Assembly (NCBI RefSeq): GCF_900105615.1
Contig: NZ_LT630003.1
Coordinates: 5,236,136-5,300,135, forward strand
DNA length: 64,000 nt
Reading direction: 5' to 3'
DNA from: Lacrimispora sphenoides JCM 1415
GTDB taxonomy: Bacteria; Bacillota; Clostridia; Lachnospirales; Lachnospiraceae
Shown: positions 8,010-17,847 of the stretch, piece by piece
Layout of the letters: each line of letters begins with the position of its first letter
Position numbering within the stretch: position 1 is the stretch's first letter
Translations under genes and position numbers: made by a program
The notes under the pieces: generated by a model
Databases searched by the model: none
What the model was told of the DNA's origin: nothing
The model's input: only the letters and a program-made list of their open reading frames with translations

Positions 8010-8699
8010 ATGCTTATGGAAGAGAAAAAAAACTTGGTAGGAGGCATATCCAGGAAAACACTGGAGCGTCTTCCAATGTATCATCATTATCTGGAACGGA
8101 AATACAGGGAAGGGACAGAGACTATATCAGCGCCTGCCATTGCCCTGGATCTTCAGCTTAATGAAGTCCAGGTGCGCAAGGATCTGGCAATGGTAGCAAA
8201 AACAGCTGGAAAGCCCAAATTGGGATATGTGGTGAAGGACTTAATCAGAGACATGGAAGAGTTTTTAGGGTTCCATAATACGAACCAGGCGGCTCTGGTG
8301 GGAGTGGGATCCCTGGGAAAAGCCTTGCTGTCTTATAAGGGGTTTGAGCAGTACGGAGTGGAGATTGTCCTGGCCTTTGATTCCGATGGAAGAAGGGTGA
8401 ATACAAAAACTGGAGGCAAACCGGTTTTTCCCATGGACAAGCTGGAAAATCTCTGCAGGAGAATGAACATTCACATCGGCATCATCACGGTCCCGGCGGA
8501 ATATGCCCAGGAGGTATGTGACCGTCTGGTAGGCGGTGGTGTAAGGGCCATATGGAACTTTGCTCCCACTCACTTAACTGTGCCTGACCATGTTCTGGTG
8601 CAGAATGAGAACATGGCTGTGTCGCTGGCGGCTCTGTCCAAATATCTATATGAGGTGGACAAGGAAGGCGGGCAGTGGACGGAGGAGGAAGATCATTGA
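8010..8699 (+). CDS. rex: Redox-sensing transcriptional repressor Rex
   Basis: A 229-residue Rex repressor that binds DNA when the NADH/NAD ratio is low and releases it when NADH is high. An N-terminal winged helix (about 15-80: RLPMYHHYLERKYREGTETI, LDLQLNEVQVRKDLA) is followed by a Rossmann NAD(H)-binding domain with GVGSLGKALL (about residue 95) and the typical FDSD, then a domain-swap C-terminal helix. The last bases overlap the TTG start of the LysR gene. A likely Rex operator is found in this window before gap (29609-29626). Confidence 0.96.
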   Translation: MLMEEKKNLVGGISRKTLERLPMYHHYLERKYREGTETISAPAIALDLQLNEVQVRKDLAMVAKTAGKPKLGYVVKDLIRDMEEFLGFHNTNQAALVGVGSLGKALLSYKGFEQYGVEIVLAFDSDGRRVNTKTGGKPVFPMDKLENLCRRMNIHIGIITVPAEYAQEVCDRLVGGGVRAIWNFAPTHLTVPDHVLVQNENMAVSLAALSKYLYEVDKEGGQWTEEEDH

Positions 8700-9616
8700 A
8701 TACTGTATTGTTACAATATGCCGTGGAGGTGGAAAAAACAGGTTCCATAACCAAGGCGGCTGCCAACCTCTACATGGACCAGCCTAATTTAAGCAAGGCG
8801 ATCAAAACCTTGGAAGAGAGCCTTGGCGCTCCGATTTTCAGACGGACGTCCAAGGGCGTGGTTCCTACGGCAAAGGGAAGGATTTTTCTGGAGCATGCCA
8901 GAAATGTCCTGGACCAGATCGAAAAGATGGAACATTTATATAAACCAGATCAGGTGGGAGGGGTGGAATTTTCCCTTTCTATGCCAAGGGCAAGTTATTT
9001 AAGCCTTACATTTTCCCGGTTTATCCGAAGCCTGGATAAGGAAGAGGGAATGAATGTATGGCTGCGGGAGACAAATTCTGCAGATACCTTAAAGGATGTG
9101 GAAACCGGAGAATATAATCTGGGTATTATTCGGTATCAGTCCTCTTCAGAAGGATACTATGCCCAGGCAGCAGCGGCAAAGGGCCTTTTACTTGAGCCGG
9201 TTTTGGAATACTCCCTAAGGCTTCTCATGTCCGAACATCATCCCCTTGCGGAGAAAAAGGAAATCATAGGAGAAGACTTGCTGCCTTATATTGAGATTGC
9301 CCATGGCGACGGATCATCCGGCCGCCGGGAGAATTTTGAAAAGAAAGGAAAGGTTCCGGAATCTACAAAACATGTTTACGTATTTGAACGGGGAAGCCAG
9401 TTCGACCTTTTGGATGAAGATCCTCACACGTATATGTGGGTCTCTCCCATGCCGGAAGAGCTCCTTACAAGGTATGGCCTGGTGGAGCGGCAGTGCAAAA
9501 AAAAGACCGGGACATACCAGGATGCGCTGATCTACAGGAAGGGGTATTCGTTTACGGACTGGGATAAAGGGTTTCTAAACCAGCTGGAAACAGTGAAGAG
9601 TATTTTTTTAGAATAA
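8696..9616 (+). CDS. LysR-family transcriptional regulator
   Basis: A 306-residue LysR regulator. An N-terminal winged HTH (NTVLLQYAVEVEKTGSITKA, ANLYMDQPNLSKAIKTLEES) is followed by a two-lobed effector domain (about 90-300). The start is taken as TTG at 8696, overlapping the rex stop (TTGA) with GGAGGAAG seven bases upstream, so it is translationally coupled to rex. It ends in a strong terminator before the alcohol dehydrogenase gene; regulation of that neighbour is possible but unproven. Effector unknown. Confidence 0.9.
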   Translation: MNTVLLQYAVEVEKTGSITKAAANLYMDQPNLSKAIKTLEESLGAPIFRRTSKGVVPTAKGRIFLEHARNVLDQIEKMEHLYKPDQVGGVEFSLSMPRASYLSLTFSRFIRSLDKEEGMNVWLRETNSADTLKDVETGEYNLGIIRYQSSSEGYYAQAAAAKGLLLEPVLEYSLRLLMSEHHPLAEKKEIIGEDLLPYIEIAHGDGSSGRRENFEKKGKVPESTKHVYVFERGSQFDLLDEDPHTYMWVSPMPEELLTRYGLVERQCKKKTGTYQDALIYRKGYSFTDWDKGFLNQLETVKSIFLE

Positions 9617-9623
9617 GAATGTT

Positions 9624-9663
9624 AAATATATATCAGTATTTATATACTGATATATATTTTTTT
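9624..9663 (+). terminator. Terminator after lysR
   Basis: A perfect 16-bp AT-rich stem (AAATATATATCAGTAT with its complement) around a 4-base loop runs into TTTTTTT. Confidence 0.85.
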
Positions 9664-9667
9664 ACCT

Positions 9668-9696
9668 TTGTATTTCCTGCCTGTTTGAGCTACAAT
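9668..9696 (+). promoter_or_regulatory. Promoter of iron alcohol dehydrogenase
   Basis: TTGTAT, 17 bases, TACAAT, followed 45 bases later by the gene start. No clear Rex operator was found here. Confidence 0.6.
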
Positions 9697-9740
9697 ACAG
9701 CTATAGCAAAGAACTGGATACTCACAAGGAGGATTATACG

Positions 9741-10931
9741 ATGGCTAGATTTACATTACCGAGAGACCTATATCACGGGAAGGGCGCCCTGGAAGAGCTT
9801 AAGAATATAAAAGGAAAAAAGGCAATCGTGGTTGTCGGCGGCGGTTCCATGAAACGTTTTGGATTTCTTGACAGGGTGGTGGCATGCCTGAAAGAAGCCG
9901 GAATGGAAGTAAAGCTGTTTGAAGGAGTAGAGCCGGATCCCAGCGTGGATACGGTAATGAAGGGTGCAGAAATGATGCGTGAATTTGAGCCGGATTGGAT
10001 CGTTGCAATCGGCGGCGGATCTCCTATTGATGCGGCAAAGGCAATGTGGGCATTTTATGAATATCCTGATACCACATTCGAGGACTTATGCATTCCCTTT
10101 AATTTCCCGACTCTGAGAACAAAGGCAAGATTCTGCGCCATTCCTTCTACTTCCGGTACGGCAACCGAGGTAACGGCATTCAGTGTTATTACGGATTATA
10201 AAAAAGGAGTGAAATATCCGCTGGCAGATTTCAACATCACACCGGATATCGCAATCGTTGATCCGGATCTGGCTGAGACCATGCCTCAGAAGCTGACCGC
10301 CCATACCGGTATGGATGCCCTGACTCATGCGGTGGAAGCTTACGTATCAACCCTCCATTGTGACTACACCGATCCTCTGGCTCTTCATGCTATTAAGATG
10401 ATACATAATGATTTAATTGATTCTTATAACGGGGACAAGGAAGCCCGTGCCCGTATGCATAATGCCCAGTGTCTGGCAGGAATGGCATTCTCCAATGCCC
10501 TTTTAGGCATTGTCCATTCCATGGCCCATAAGACAGGGGCTGCTTATTCAGGGGGACATATTGTCCATGGCTGCGCAAACGCCATGTACCTGCCAAAGGT
10601 AATTAAATTTAATTCCAAGGTTCCGGAGGCTGCAAAGCGCTATGCAGATATTGCCCGCTTCATTGATCTGAAGGGGAATAATGATGAGGAACTGGTTCAT
10701 GCATTGATCGCAGAGATCCGTTCCATGAACGAAAAGCTTAATATTCCTGCTTGTATTAAGGAATATGAAGGCGGAATCATTGACGAAGCAGAGTTCAATG
10801 AAAAATTAGGGACAGTAGCAGAGCTGGCAGTAGGTGATGCATGCACCGGCTCCAACCCAAGACCGATCACGTCCGCTGAGATGGAGAAACTGTTATCCTG
10901 TTGTTACTATGATAAAGAGGTAGATTTTTAA
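9741..10931 (+). CDS. Iron-containing alcohol dehydrogenase
   Basis: A 396-residue group III (iron-dependent) alcohol dehydrogenase, reducing short-chain aldehydes or oxidising alcohols with NAD(P)H. The N-terminal nucleotide-binding half has VVVGGGSMKRFG, AIGGGSPIDAAKAMW and IPSTSGTATEVT; the C-terminal helical half carries the metal ligands in DPDLAETMP, MDALTHAVEAYVS, HSMAHKTGAAY and IVHGCANA. It resembles the C-terminal domain of AdhE and stand-alone butanol dehydrogenases. AGGAGG precedes the ATG. It is probably monocistronic. Confidence 0.95.
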   Translation: MARFTLPRDLYHGKGALEELKNIKGKKAIVVVGGGSMKRFGFLDRVVACLKEAGMEVKLFEGVEPDPSVDTVMKGAEMMREFEPDWIVAIGGGSPIDAAKAMWAFYEYPDTTFEDLCIPFNFPTLRTKARFCAIPSTSGTATEVTAFSVITDYKKGVKYPLADFNITPDIAIVDPDLAETMPQKLTAHTGMDALTHAVEAYVSTLHCDYTDPLALHAIKMIHNDLIDSYNGDKEARARMHNAQCLAGMAFSNALLGIVHSMAHKTGAAYSGGHIVHGCANAMYLPKVIKFNSKVPEAAKRYADIARFIDLKGNNDEELVHALIAEIRSMNEKLNIPACIKEYEGGIIDEAEFNEKLGTVAELAVGDACTGSNPRPITSAEMEKLLSCCYYDKEVDF

Positions 10932-10965
10932 ATAATCTCCAGTATATGAATGCAATGTGTGCAGT

Positions 10966-10993
10966 AGGCGCAGAACCCTTTGGTTTTGCGCCT
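10966..10993 (+). other. Stable hairpin after alcohol dehydrogenase gene
   Basis: AGGCGCAGAACC pairs with GGTTTTGCGCCT around a four-base loop; flanking GCA/TGC extends it. No T-tract follows, so it is either an atypical terminator or a 3'-end RNA-stabilising structure. Confidence 0.5.
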
Positions 10994-11103
10994 GTTGTGC
11001 GTGAAAAGAGGTTTGACAGTAAAGTTCATCTATGATATGGTAATCGGGAAAATAATTGAAGTTTAAGCATAACGATCCATAACAGAAAGCATGGGATGTC
11101 AGA

Positions 11104-11901
11104 ATGAAAAAGGCGATTTTAGTAGTAAGTTTTGGAACCACTTATCATGAAAGCAGAATGAAAACCATAGAAGCCATTGAACAGTCCATAAGGGAAGAGT
11201 TCCCGGAGTATGAGGTGCGCCGGGCATTTACAAGCCGGATCATTATTGAAATATTGAAAAAAAGAGACAACATTTCTATAGACAGTGTAGCAGAAGCCTT
11301 AGAAAAGCTGGCACAGGAGGGATTTCAGCATGTGATCGTTCAGCCCACCCTGGTTATGGGAGGGGAAGAGAATGACGGCATGGTAGCTGCCGTGAAGCAG
11401 TATGAGAACCGGTTCCGCCGGATCCTGTGGGGAAAGCCGCTGCTTTCGGAGAAAGAGGACTATAAAAGGCTTTGCAGCGTGCTGGCAGAGGACACGAAGG
11501 AATATGACAGGGAAGGAACGGAGATCCTATTCATGGGACATGGTACGGAGCATGAGGCCAATGAGTGCTATCCGCGTTTAGCGGAGGTGTTTAGGCAGAA
11601 TGGATACAGCAGGTATCATATAGGAACCGTGGAGGCGGAGCCAACTTTTGAATCCATAAAAGAAGTGGTGGAGAAAACCGGTTCTAACCGTATGGTGCTG
11701 CAGCCGCTTATGATTGTATCCGGAGACCATGCCCATAATGATATGGCAGGAGAAGGAGAAGAATCCTGGAAAAGCCAGCTGGAGTCTGACGGCTATCAGG
11801 TGGTTTGCCGGTTAAAGGGTATGGGAGAACTGGAGGGAGTCCGCCGGATGCTCCTGGATCATGCCAGAGAAGCATGTAAGAATCTGGAGGTTATGGGATG
11901 A
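11104..11901 (+). CDS. cbiK: Sirohydrochlorin cobaltochelatase (anaerobic class II chelatase)
   Basis: A 265-residue CbiK-type chelatase inserting Co(II) (or another metal) into sirohydrochlorin for anaerobic cobalamin or heme-type synthesis. Signatures: AILVVSFGTTYHESRMKTI at the start; YEVRRAFTS; QPTLVMGGEENDGMV; active-site His in FMGHGTEHEANECY; a second metal His region QPLMIVSGDHAHNDMAG. It lacks a signal peptide, so it is the cytoplasmic form. The next gene (apbE) overlaps its end by four bases, making an operon. Other cobalamin genes are absent here and no B12 riboswitch is seen upstream. Confidence 0.93.
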   Translation: MKKAILVVSFGTTYHESRMKTIEAIEQSIREEFPEYEVRRAFTSRIIIEILKKRDNISIDSVAEALEKLAQEGFQHVIVQPTLVMGGEENDGMVAAVKQYENRFRRILWGKPLLSEKEDYKRLCSVLAEDTKEYDREGTEILFMGHGTEHEANECYPRLAEVFRQNGYSRYHIGTVEAEPTFESIKEVVEKTGSNRMVLQPLMIVSGDHAHNDMAGEGEESWKSQLESDGYQVVCRLKGMGELEGVRRMLLDHAREACKNLEVMG

Positions 11902-12899
11902 AAAAAAGGAGAGCAGTTGTTTTGATCGCAGGTGTAACAGCTCTTTTGCTTATGGGCTGTGAAAGAAGGGTGGATCCGCTCAGTAAATCCGATTTTATGC
12001 TGAACACCTTTGTAACTGTGACTCTTTACGATAAGGACGATCCTAAAATTTTATCTGACTGTCTGGATTTATGCCGGTCCTATGAAACTATTTTCAGTAA
12101 AACCATTGAGGGCAGTGAGGTTTACAAGTTAAATCACAGGCCTGCCAGTGAAGAGACCGTGACAGTATCCCCGGATGTGGGGGCTCTTATTTCCAAGAGC
12201 CTTTATTATTCTCAAATATCAGACGGGGGTTTTGATGTTACCATAGAGCCTTTGTCTTCTCTGTGGGATTTCACATCCCTGGATCCGGTTGTACCGCCTA
12301 ATGCAAAGATCCAGGAGGCCAGGAAAAAAGTAGATTACCGGAATTTAAAGCTTGAGAGAAATACCCTTACATTTTTATCTCCGGATACTTCCCTTGATTT
12401 TGGGGCAATCGCCAAAGGATATATTGCGGACCGGATGAAGGATTTTCTTTTAGAACAGGGAGTAAAGAGTGCCGTGATCAATCTGGGAGGAAATGTCCTT
12501 TGCGTGGGGCAGAAGCCTGACGGCACACCGTTTAAAATCGGCCTTCAAAAACCTTATGCAGACCGAAATGAAACCATAGAAATTATGAATATCAATGACA
12601 TGTCCGTGGTATCATCCGGAGTGTATGAACGGCATTTTGTTAAAGATGGTGTGAACTACCACCATCTTTTAAACCCGGGGGATGGTTATCCATATGAGAA
12701 CGGGCTTGTGTCCGTCACCATTTTATCAGAGCTGTCCGCAGACGGGGACGCCCTTTCCACCACCTGTTTTTCCCTTGGACTTAAAAAGGGAATGGAGCTT
12801 CTGGACTCCACGGACGGTGTATACGGCGTATTTATTACAGAGGATGGAGAGGTTTACTATTCCCAGGGAGCCAGGGAGTTTCTGGTTAGGAAGCCTTAG
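11898..12899 (+). CDS. apbE: FAD:protein FMN transferase, lipoprotein
   Basis: A 333-residue ApbE. A lipoprotein signal (VVLIAGVTALLLMGCERR, Cys about residue 21) places it outside the membrane. The flavinyl transferase domain has FMLNTFVTVTLYD, FDVTIEPLSSLWDF, LDFGAIAKGYIAD and AVINLGGNVLCVG, and near the C-terminus YHHLLNPGDGYP and GDALSTTCFSLG (metal-binding and catalytic loops). It attaches FMN to Thr in proteins such as Rnf or Nqr subunits, none of which is in this window. The ATG overlaps the cbiK stop (ATGA). Confidence 0.95.
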   Translation: MKKRRAVVLIAGVTALLLMGCERRVDPLSKSDFMLNTFVTVTLYDKDDPKILSDCLDLCRSYETIFSKTIEGSEVYKLNHRPASEETVTVSPDVGALISKSLYYSQISDGGFDVTIEPLSSLWDFTSLDPVVPPNAKIQEARKKVDYRNLKLERNTLTFLSPDTSLDFGAIAKGYIADRMKDFLLEQGVKSAVINLGGNVLCVGQKPDGTPFKIGLQKPYADRNETIEIMNINDMSVVSSGVYERHFVKDGVNYHHLLNPGDGYPYENGLVSVTILSELSADGDALSTTCFSLGLKKGMELLDSTDGVYGVFITEDGEVYYSQGAREFLVRKP

Positions 12900-12936
12900 A
12901 ATCCCTTTACAATTTTCTTTCCCTATAATACAATAG

Positions 12937-12994
12937 AGGAAATACCCTGCGGGTATACCGGTATGCCCAAAGTGCATGGGCAGAAAAGAGGAAA
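12937..12994 (+). repeat. 58-bp structured repeat, copy A
   Basis: Begins and ends with AGGAAA and contains two potential hairpins: TACCC-TGC-GGGTA and GCCCA-AAGTGCA-TGGGC. The same 58-base layout occurs twice at 30757-30866. It lies in the leader of the gtrA-yfhO genes. Confidence 0.75.
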
Positions 12995-13017
12995 TGTAAT
13001 TTTTTAGGAGAGAAAAG

Positions 13018-13443
13018 ATGATTAGAAAAATCTGGGACAAGGTCATGAACCGGGAAGTCATTTCCTATTTGATATTTGGAGTGCTGACGACCCTGGTTAA
13101 CTGGGTTGTCTATTGGTTCATGGTGAAGGCGGGCATTGACTACCGTGCCGCAACTGCGGCAGCATGGGTTGTTTCCGTCCTCTTTGCCTTTGTTGTAAAT
13201 AAAATCTTTGTTTTTCAAAGCTATGACCTGCATCTGGGCTTTGTCATGAAGGAGATTCTATCGTTTACCGCATGCAGAGCAGCGTCAGGCGTCATGGAAA
13301 TGATTCTTATGGTGATAATGGTTTCCTGGCTCAAAATGGATGAATATGTAAGTAAAATTCTGGTATCCGTGGTTGTTGTAATTGCAAACTATGGATTCAG
13401 CAAGGTTTTCATATTCCGGAAGAGAGAGGAAGAACCCCTGTAA
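13018..13443 (+). CDS. GtrA-family membrane protein
   Basis: A 141-residue GtrA-like protein with four membrane segments: SYLIFGVLTTLVNWVVYWFM, AAAWVVSVLFAFVVNKIFVF, GVMEMILMVIMVSW and ILVSVVVVIANYGFSKVFIF. The NKIFVF and NYGFSKVFIF motifs are typical. The family is thought to move or hold polyprenyl-linked sugars for cell-surface glycan modification. It is followed after 15 bases by the large YfhO-type protein, a common pairing in glycan decoration systems. Confidence 0.9.
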   Translation: MIRKIWDKVMNREVISYLIFGVLTTLVNWVVYWFMVKAGIDYRAATAAAWVVSVLFAFVVNKIFVFQSYDLHLGFVMKEILSFTACRAASGVMEMILMVIMVSWLKMDEYVSKILVSVVVVIANYGFSKVFIFRKREEEPL

Positions 13444-13458
13444 AGAGAGGTAAATGAA

Positions 13459-16365
13459 ATGGAACACGATGGCGAGATTGAAAAGATATCGAAAGAACTA
13501 GAGGATATGCTGCAAATGACATCAGGTGAAAAAGAAATTACAACAGGGGAAAATGACTTGAAGCAAGGAAATGAAGAGGAGAAGGTGACTTACGATCCCA
13601 AAGGGGAAAGGGCAGAACAGGAATTAGACCTGGCTTCTGCACCCAGGATACGCCTTGATATTCCGGTTGACGGGATGGAGGAGCTGTATGATGGGGATCT
13701 TGATTATGAAGATTTTAATTACGGAGAAGACTTGGAGCAGGAGAAAGAGGCTGTTCCTGTTACGGATTTCATGGACATTCTTGAGGAGCCGGAAGACGAT
13801 GAAGCTGAGGAAGAGTTGGAAATTGGGCAGTTAGATAGCTATAAAGAAAGAATATTTGCTAAAAAAGAGGGGACAGGCACCAGCCTGGTAAGGCCCTCCG
13901 ACGGACTCCTTGCAGCTTTTTTTGTGCCAATGGTGATCATGGTTATCATATTTGCCCAGCGGGGGATTTTTCCTTTTGGCGAGGAAAGCTTTTTAAGGAC
14001 TGACATGTATCATCAGTATGCTCCGTTTTTTTCTGAGTTCCGTTATAAGCTGACCCATGGAGGAAGTCTTCTGTACAGCTGGGATATCGGCATGGGAGTG
14101 AATTTTGCAGCTCTTTATGCTTATTATCTGGCAAGTCCTTTAAACTGGCTGCTGGTACTTTGCCCGAAGAATTATGTCATTGAATTTATGACCTATCTGA
14201 TCGTATTTAAGATCGGATTAAGCGGACTTTCCTTTTCCTGGTATCTGCGCAGGCATAACAAGACCATGGACTTCGGAGTCGCTTTTTTTGGCATCTTCTA
14301 TGCTCTGTCCGGATATATGGCGGCTTACAGCTGGAATATCATGTGGCTGGATTGCATTCTTCTATTCCCGCTCATTATGCTGGGCCTTGAGAAGCTGGTG
14401 AAAGAAAAGAAGTGTTTCCTATACTGTATTACACTGGGACTATCAATTTTATCAAATTATTACATATCCATTATGATATGTATTTTTATGGTATTCTACT
14501 TTATTGCTCTTCTTATATTAGAAGGCTTGAGATCCTGGAAGGAAATCTTTATCCGCGGAGGACTGTTTGCTCTGTTTTCCTTATTAGCAGGAGGCCTTTC
14601 TGCTGTAGTTCTGCTTCCTGAAATTTATGCGCTGCAGTCAACTGCATCAGGAGATTTTAATTTTCCCCAGACCATCAGCTCTTACTTTTCCATATTTGAC
14701 ATGATCGCCAGACATCTTCCGGCGGTGGAACCGGAAATCGGGCTGGACCACTGGCCTAATATCTACTGCGGTGTGGCAGTTCTCATGTTTTTCCTTCTTT
14801 ACCTGGGCTGTAAACAGATCAGGCAGAGGGAAAAGATTGTTATGTGCTCTATGCTGCTGTTTTTCTTTGCCAGCTTTTCCGTTAATACACTGAATTTTAT
14901 CTGGCATGGATTTCATTATCCCAACAGCCTGCCATGCAGACAGTCTTTTATTTATATTTTTCTCATGCTGTTTACGTGCTATCAGGCTTACATTCACTTG
15001 CATGAGATTCCATGGAAGCATGTAGTAATGGCTTTTTTTGCTTCGGTGATCTTTGTTTTGATGGCGCAGAAGCTTATAACGGATGAGGCTTATCATTTTT
15101 CCGTATTTTATGTGGCTATTTTGTTCCTTTCCATTTATGCCGGCCTTATCAGCCTTTACCAAAGAGGAGTCAGCCGGAATGTGCTGGTACTTCTGGCCCT
15201 TGGCGTGGTCTCCTTAGAAGCCGCGGTTAATACCACGGTCACCAGCGTGACGACCACCAGCAGGACCAGCTATATGAAGGATAATAAGGCATCATCAGAG
15301 CTGGCAGAAAGCCTGATGCCGGGTACCTCTTTTTACCGGATCGAAAAGGTCACAAGAAAAACCAAAAATGACGGAGCCTGGTTGAACTTTCCTACGGTCT
15401 CCCTCTTTTCCTCCACAGCCAATGCAGATCTTACGGCATTCTTTAAAAAACTGGGTTGCGAAAGCTCTACCAATGCTTACAGCATTACGGGAAGCACGCC
15501 TCTGGTGGATGCTCTTTTTGCGGTCAAATACGGGCTGTACTCGGAAGAAACCGAGGATGACGGCATATCCGTACCGGTTGCTTCAAAGGATGAGATGTAT
15601 CTCCGGGAAAACAGCTTTGCCTTATCTTTGGGATTTATGCTACCATATGACTTTGAAGATAACTGGCAGCTGGATTTAACAAATCCGGCAGAGGTCCAGA
15701 ACGATTTTTCCGTGGTATTAGGAGCCACCCCGGTACTGTCTGAGGTTCCAAGCGAAATCACCGGAACCAGCTTTACGTTTACACCGGAAGCGGATGGAGA
15801 CTATTATGTATTTGTCAGCAATAAAAAGGTGGAAAAGGTAAATGCTCTGCTTGGAGAAAAGACCAAAAACTTTGATAATGTGAGCCGCGGCTATCTGCTG
15901 GAACTGGGCTATATAAAAGCAGGGGAAAAGATTACTCTGCGAAACGATGACAATGATCAGGATCTGGTAGCGGTCGCTTACCGTTTTCTTCCTGAGGGCC
16001 TTGAGTCTGTGTACAACATTTTAGACAGGAATTCCATGAAGCTTACAAAGTGGACGGATACGCAGATACAGGGAACTGTCACTGCTGATAAGGCCGGCCT
16101 GCTGTTTTTAAGCATTCCCTATGACAAGGGCTGGACGATCAGGGTTGACGGAAAAGTTGTTGAGCCTTATAAATTATTTGATACGTTTTTAAGCGTGCAT
16201 ATGACTGCCGGGACCCATGATATTTCACTGGAATATATGCCGGAGGGACTTAAAACAGGCGGTATCATAACGGCTGGAAGCGTGGTCTTTCTGCTGATAC
16301 TTGCAGGTGTATCCTCAGGAATAGGGAGAAAGCGCAGACCCATGCGGGTTCATTCTACCAATTAA
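13459..16365 (+). CDS. YfhO-family multi-pass membrane protein
   Basis: A 968-residue YfhO-like protein of the GT-C glycosyltransferase type, proposed to glycosylate lipoteichoic acid or other cell-wall polymers. Residues 1-150 are a very acidic cytoplasmic extension (EEPEDDEAEEELEIG) that is unusually long. From about 155 come some 13 membrane helices, with FLRTDMYHQYAPFF and LLYSWDIGMGVNFAALYAYY in the first outer loop (an acidic residue there is the expected catalytic site), AYSWNIMWLDCI, and a long extracellular C-terminal domain (about 610-940) before a final membrane helix and RRPMR tail. The promoter is likely shared with gtrA. Confidence 0.9.
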   Translation: MEHDGEIEKISKELEDMLQMTSGEKEITTGENDLKQGNEEEKVTYDPKGERAEQELDLASAPRIRLDIPVDGMEELYDGDLDYEDFNYGEDLEQEKEAVPVTDFMDILEEPEDDEAEEELEIGQLDSYKERIFAKKEGTGTSLVRPSDGLLAAFFVPMVIMVIIFAQRGIFPFGEESFLRTDMYHQYAPFFSEFRYKLTHGGSLLYSWDIGMGVNFAALYAYYLASPLNWLLVLCPKNYVIEFMTYLIVFKIGLSGLSFSWYLRRHNKTMDFGVAFFGIFYALSGYMAAYSWNIMWLDCILLFPLIMLGLEKLVKEKKCFLYCITLGLSILSNYYISIMICIFMVFYFIALLILEGLRSWKEIFIRGGLFALFSLLAGGLSAVVLLPEIYALQSTASGDFNFPQTISSYFSIFDMIARHLPAVEPEIGLDHWPNIYCGVAVLMFFLLYLGCKQIRQREKIVMCSMLLFFFASFSVNTLNFIWHGFHYPNSLPCRQSFIYIFLMLFTCYQAYIHLHEIPWKHVVMAFFASVIFVLMAQKLITDEAYHFSVFYVAILFLSIYAGLISLYQRGVSRNVLVLLALGVVSLEAAVNTTVTSVTTTSRTSYMKDNKASSELAESLMPGTSFYRIEKVTRKTKNDGAWLNFPTVSLFSSTANADLTAFFKKLGCESSTNAYSITGSTPLVDALFAVKYGLYSEETEDDGISVPVASKDEMYLRENSFALSLGFMLPYDFEDNWQLDLTNPAEVQNDFSVVLGATPVLSEVPSEITGTSFTFTPEADGDYYVFVSNKKVEKVNALLGEKTKNFDNVSRGYLLELGYIKAGEKITLRNDDNDQDLVAVAYRFLPEGLESVYNILDRNSMKLTKWTDTQIQGTVTADKAGLLFLSIPYDKGWTIRVDGKVVEPYKLFDTFLSVHMTAGTHDISLEYMPEGLKTGGIITAGSVVFLLILAGVSSGIGRKRRPMRVHSTN

Positions 16366-16404
16366 GCAGTCACAGCAATACAAAGGAAAGGAGAATTCTC
16401 AATT

Positions 16405-17778
16405 ATGAAACTATGGGGCGGACGCTTCACAAAAGAAACCAATCAGCTGGTTCACAACTTTAATGCATCTATATCATTTGATCAAAAATTCTATCATCAG
16501 GATATTGAGGGCAGCATTGCTCATGTGAAGATGCTGGCAAAACAAGGACTTCTTACGGAGGAAGATAAAGACAAGATCGTAAAAGGCCTTATGGAAATCC
16601 GGGAGGATTTAGAAAGCGGAGCCCTGGTAATAACGGGGGAACATGAAGACATTCATTCTTTCGTCGAAGCAGTATTAACGGAACGGATCGGGGAGGCCGG
16701 AAAGCGCCTTCATACCGGACGGAGCCGCAATGATCAGGTGGCTCTTGATATGAAGCTGTATACCAGAGATGAGATCGATGAGCTTACCCTTTTGATGGAA
16801 GGACTTCTCTCAGAGCTTTTAAAGCTTATGGAAGAAAATCTTGACACTTACATGCCTGGATTTACCCATCTGCAAAAAGCGCAGCCAATCACCCTGGCTC
16901 ACCACCTGGGGGCTTACTTTGAAATGTTTGACAGGGATCATTCCCGTCTTCATGACATTAAAAAAAGGATGAACTATTGTCCCCTTGGCTCTGGCGCTTT
17001 GGCTGGAACCACTTATCCCCTGGACCGGGAATATACGGCAGAGCTTCTGGGATTTGCAGGGCCGACTCTTAACAGTATGGATTCCGTGGCCGACCGGGAT
17101 TACTTAATCGAGCTATTAAGTGCCTTATCTACCATTTCCATGCATTTAAGCAGATTCTGTGAAGAGATCATTATCTGGAATACCAATGAATACCGGTTTG
17201 TGGAAATTGATGATTCCTACAGCACCGGAAGCAGCATCATGCCTCAGAAAAAGAACCCGGACATTGCGGAACTGATCCGGGGAAAGACCGGCAGGGTTTA
17301 CGGCGCCCTGGTGTCTCTGTTAACCACCATGAAGGGGATTCCTCTTGCCTACAACAAGGACATGCAAGAGGATAAGGAGCTGGCCTTTGACGCCATTGAT
17401 ACGGTAAAAGGCTGCCTTGCCCTGTTTACCGGAATGATTTCCACCATGACCTTCCGAAAGGATGTGATGGAAGCCAGCGCCAAAAACGGTTTTACCAATG
17501 CAACCGATGCGGCCGATTATCTGGTAAATCATGGAGTGGCCTTCCGGGATGCCCATGGAATCGTTGGACAGCTTGTACTTTTCTGCATAGAAAAGGGCAT
17601 TGCCCTGGATGATATGAGCCTGGAAGAATATAAGGCCATCAGCCCGGTGTTCGAGGAGGATATTTATGATGCCATCAGCTTAAAAACCTGTGTGGAAAAA
17701 AGAATGACCATTGGTGCTCCTGGCCAGGAGGCAATGAAAAGAGTCATTGAAATTTATAAGAAGAAGCTTGAAAAATAG
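16405..17778 (+). CDS. argH: Argininosuccinate lyase
   Basis: A 457-residue ArgH, splitting argininosuccinate to arginine and fumarate in the cytoplasm. It begins [20 protein letters not shown] and has [20 protein letters not shown]-like [11 protein letters not shown] and the fumarase-superfamily signature [12 protein letters not shown] (catalytic Ser). Length is typical. argG is not adjacent. The gene ends at a bidirectional terminator shared with the convergent sda genes. Confidence 0.97.
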   Translation: MKLWGGRFTKETNQLVHNFNASISFDQKFYHQDIEGSIAHVKMLAKQGLLTEEDKDKIVKGLMEIREDLESGALVITGEHEDIHSFVEAVLTERIGEAGKRLHTGRSRNDQVALDMKLYTRDEIDELTLLMEGLLSELLKLMEENLDTYMPGFTHLQKAQPITLAHHLGAYFEMFDRDHSRLHDIKKRMNYCPLGSGALAGTTYPLDREYTAELLGFAGPTLNSMDSVADRDYLIELLSALSTISMHLSRFCEEIIIWNTNEYRFVEIDDSYSTGSSIMPQKKNPDIAELIRGKTGRVYGALVSLLTTMKGIPLAYNKDMQEDKELAFDAIDTVKGCLALFTGMISTMTFRKDVMEASAKNGFTNATDAADYLVNHGVAFRDAHGIVGQLVLFCIEKGIALDDMSLEEYKAISPVFEEDIYDAISLKTCVEKRMTIGAPGQEAMKRVIEIYKKKLEK

Positions 17779-17784
17779 AATCAT

Positions 17785-17833
17785 AAAAAACCGGAAAACA
17801 GCGGAAGAGTCGACCGCTGTTTTCCGGTTTTTT
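17785..17833. terminator. Bidirectional terminator between argH and sdaAA
   Basis: A perfect 20-bp stem (AAAAAACCGGAAAACAGCGG and complement) around a nine-base loop. It has A-run and T-run on opposite sides and so works for both converging genes. Confidence 0.93.
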
Positions 17834-17847
17834 ATGGTATTCATTGC

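Noticed and set aside
10932..11103. Cobalamin riboswitch before cbiK
   Set aside because: The leader is short and has no B12-box-like sequence or the long paired architecture; only an unrelated hairpin is present.
14647..15162. Long minus-strand frame inside yfhO
   Set aside because: It lies opposite a clear membrane protein gene, has no ribosome binding site and reads as antisense of hydrophobic helices.
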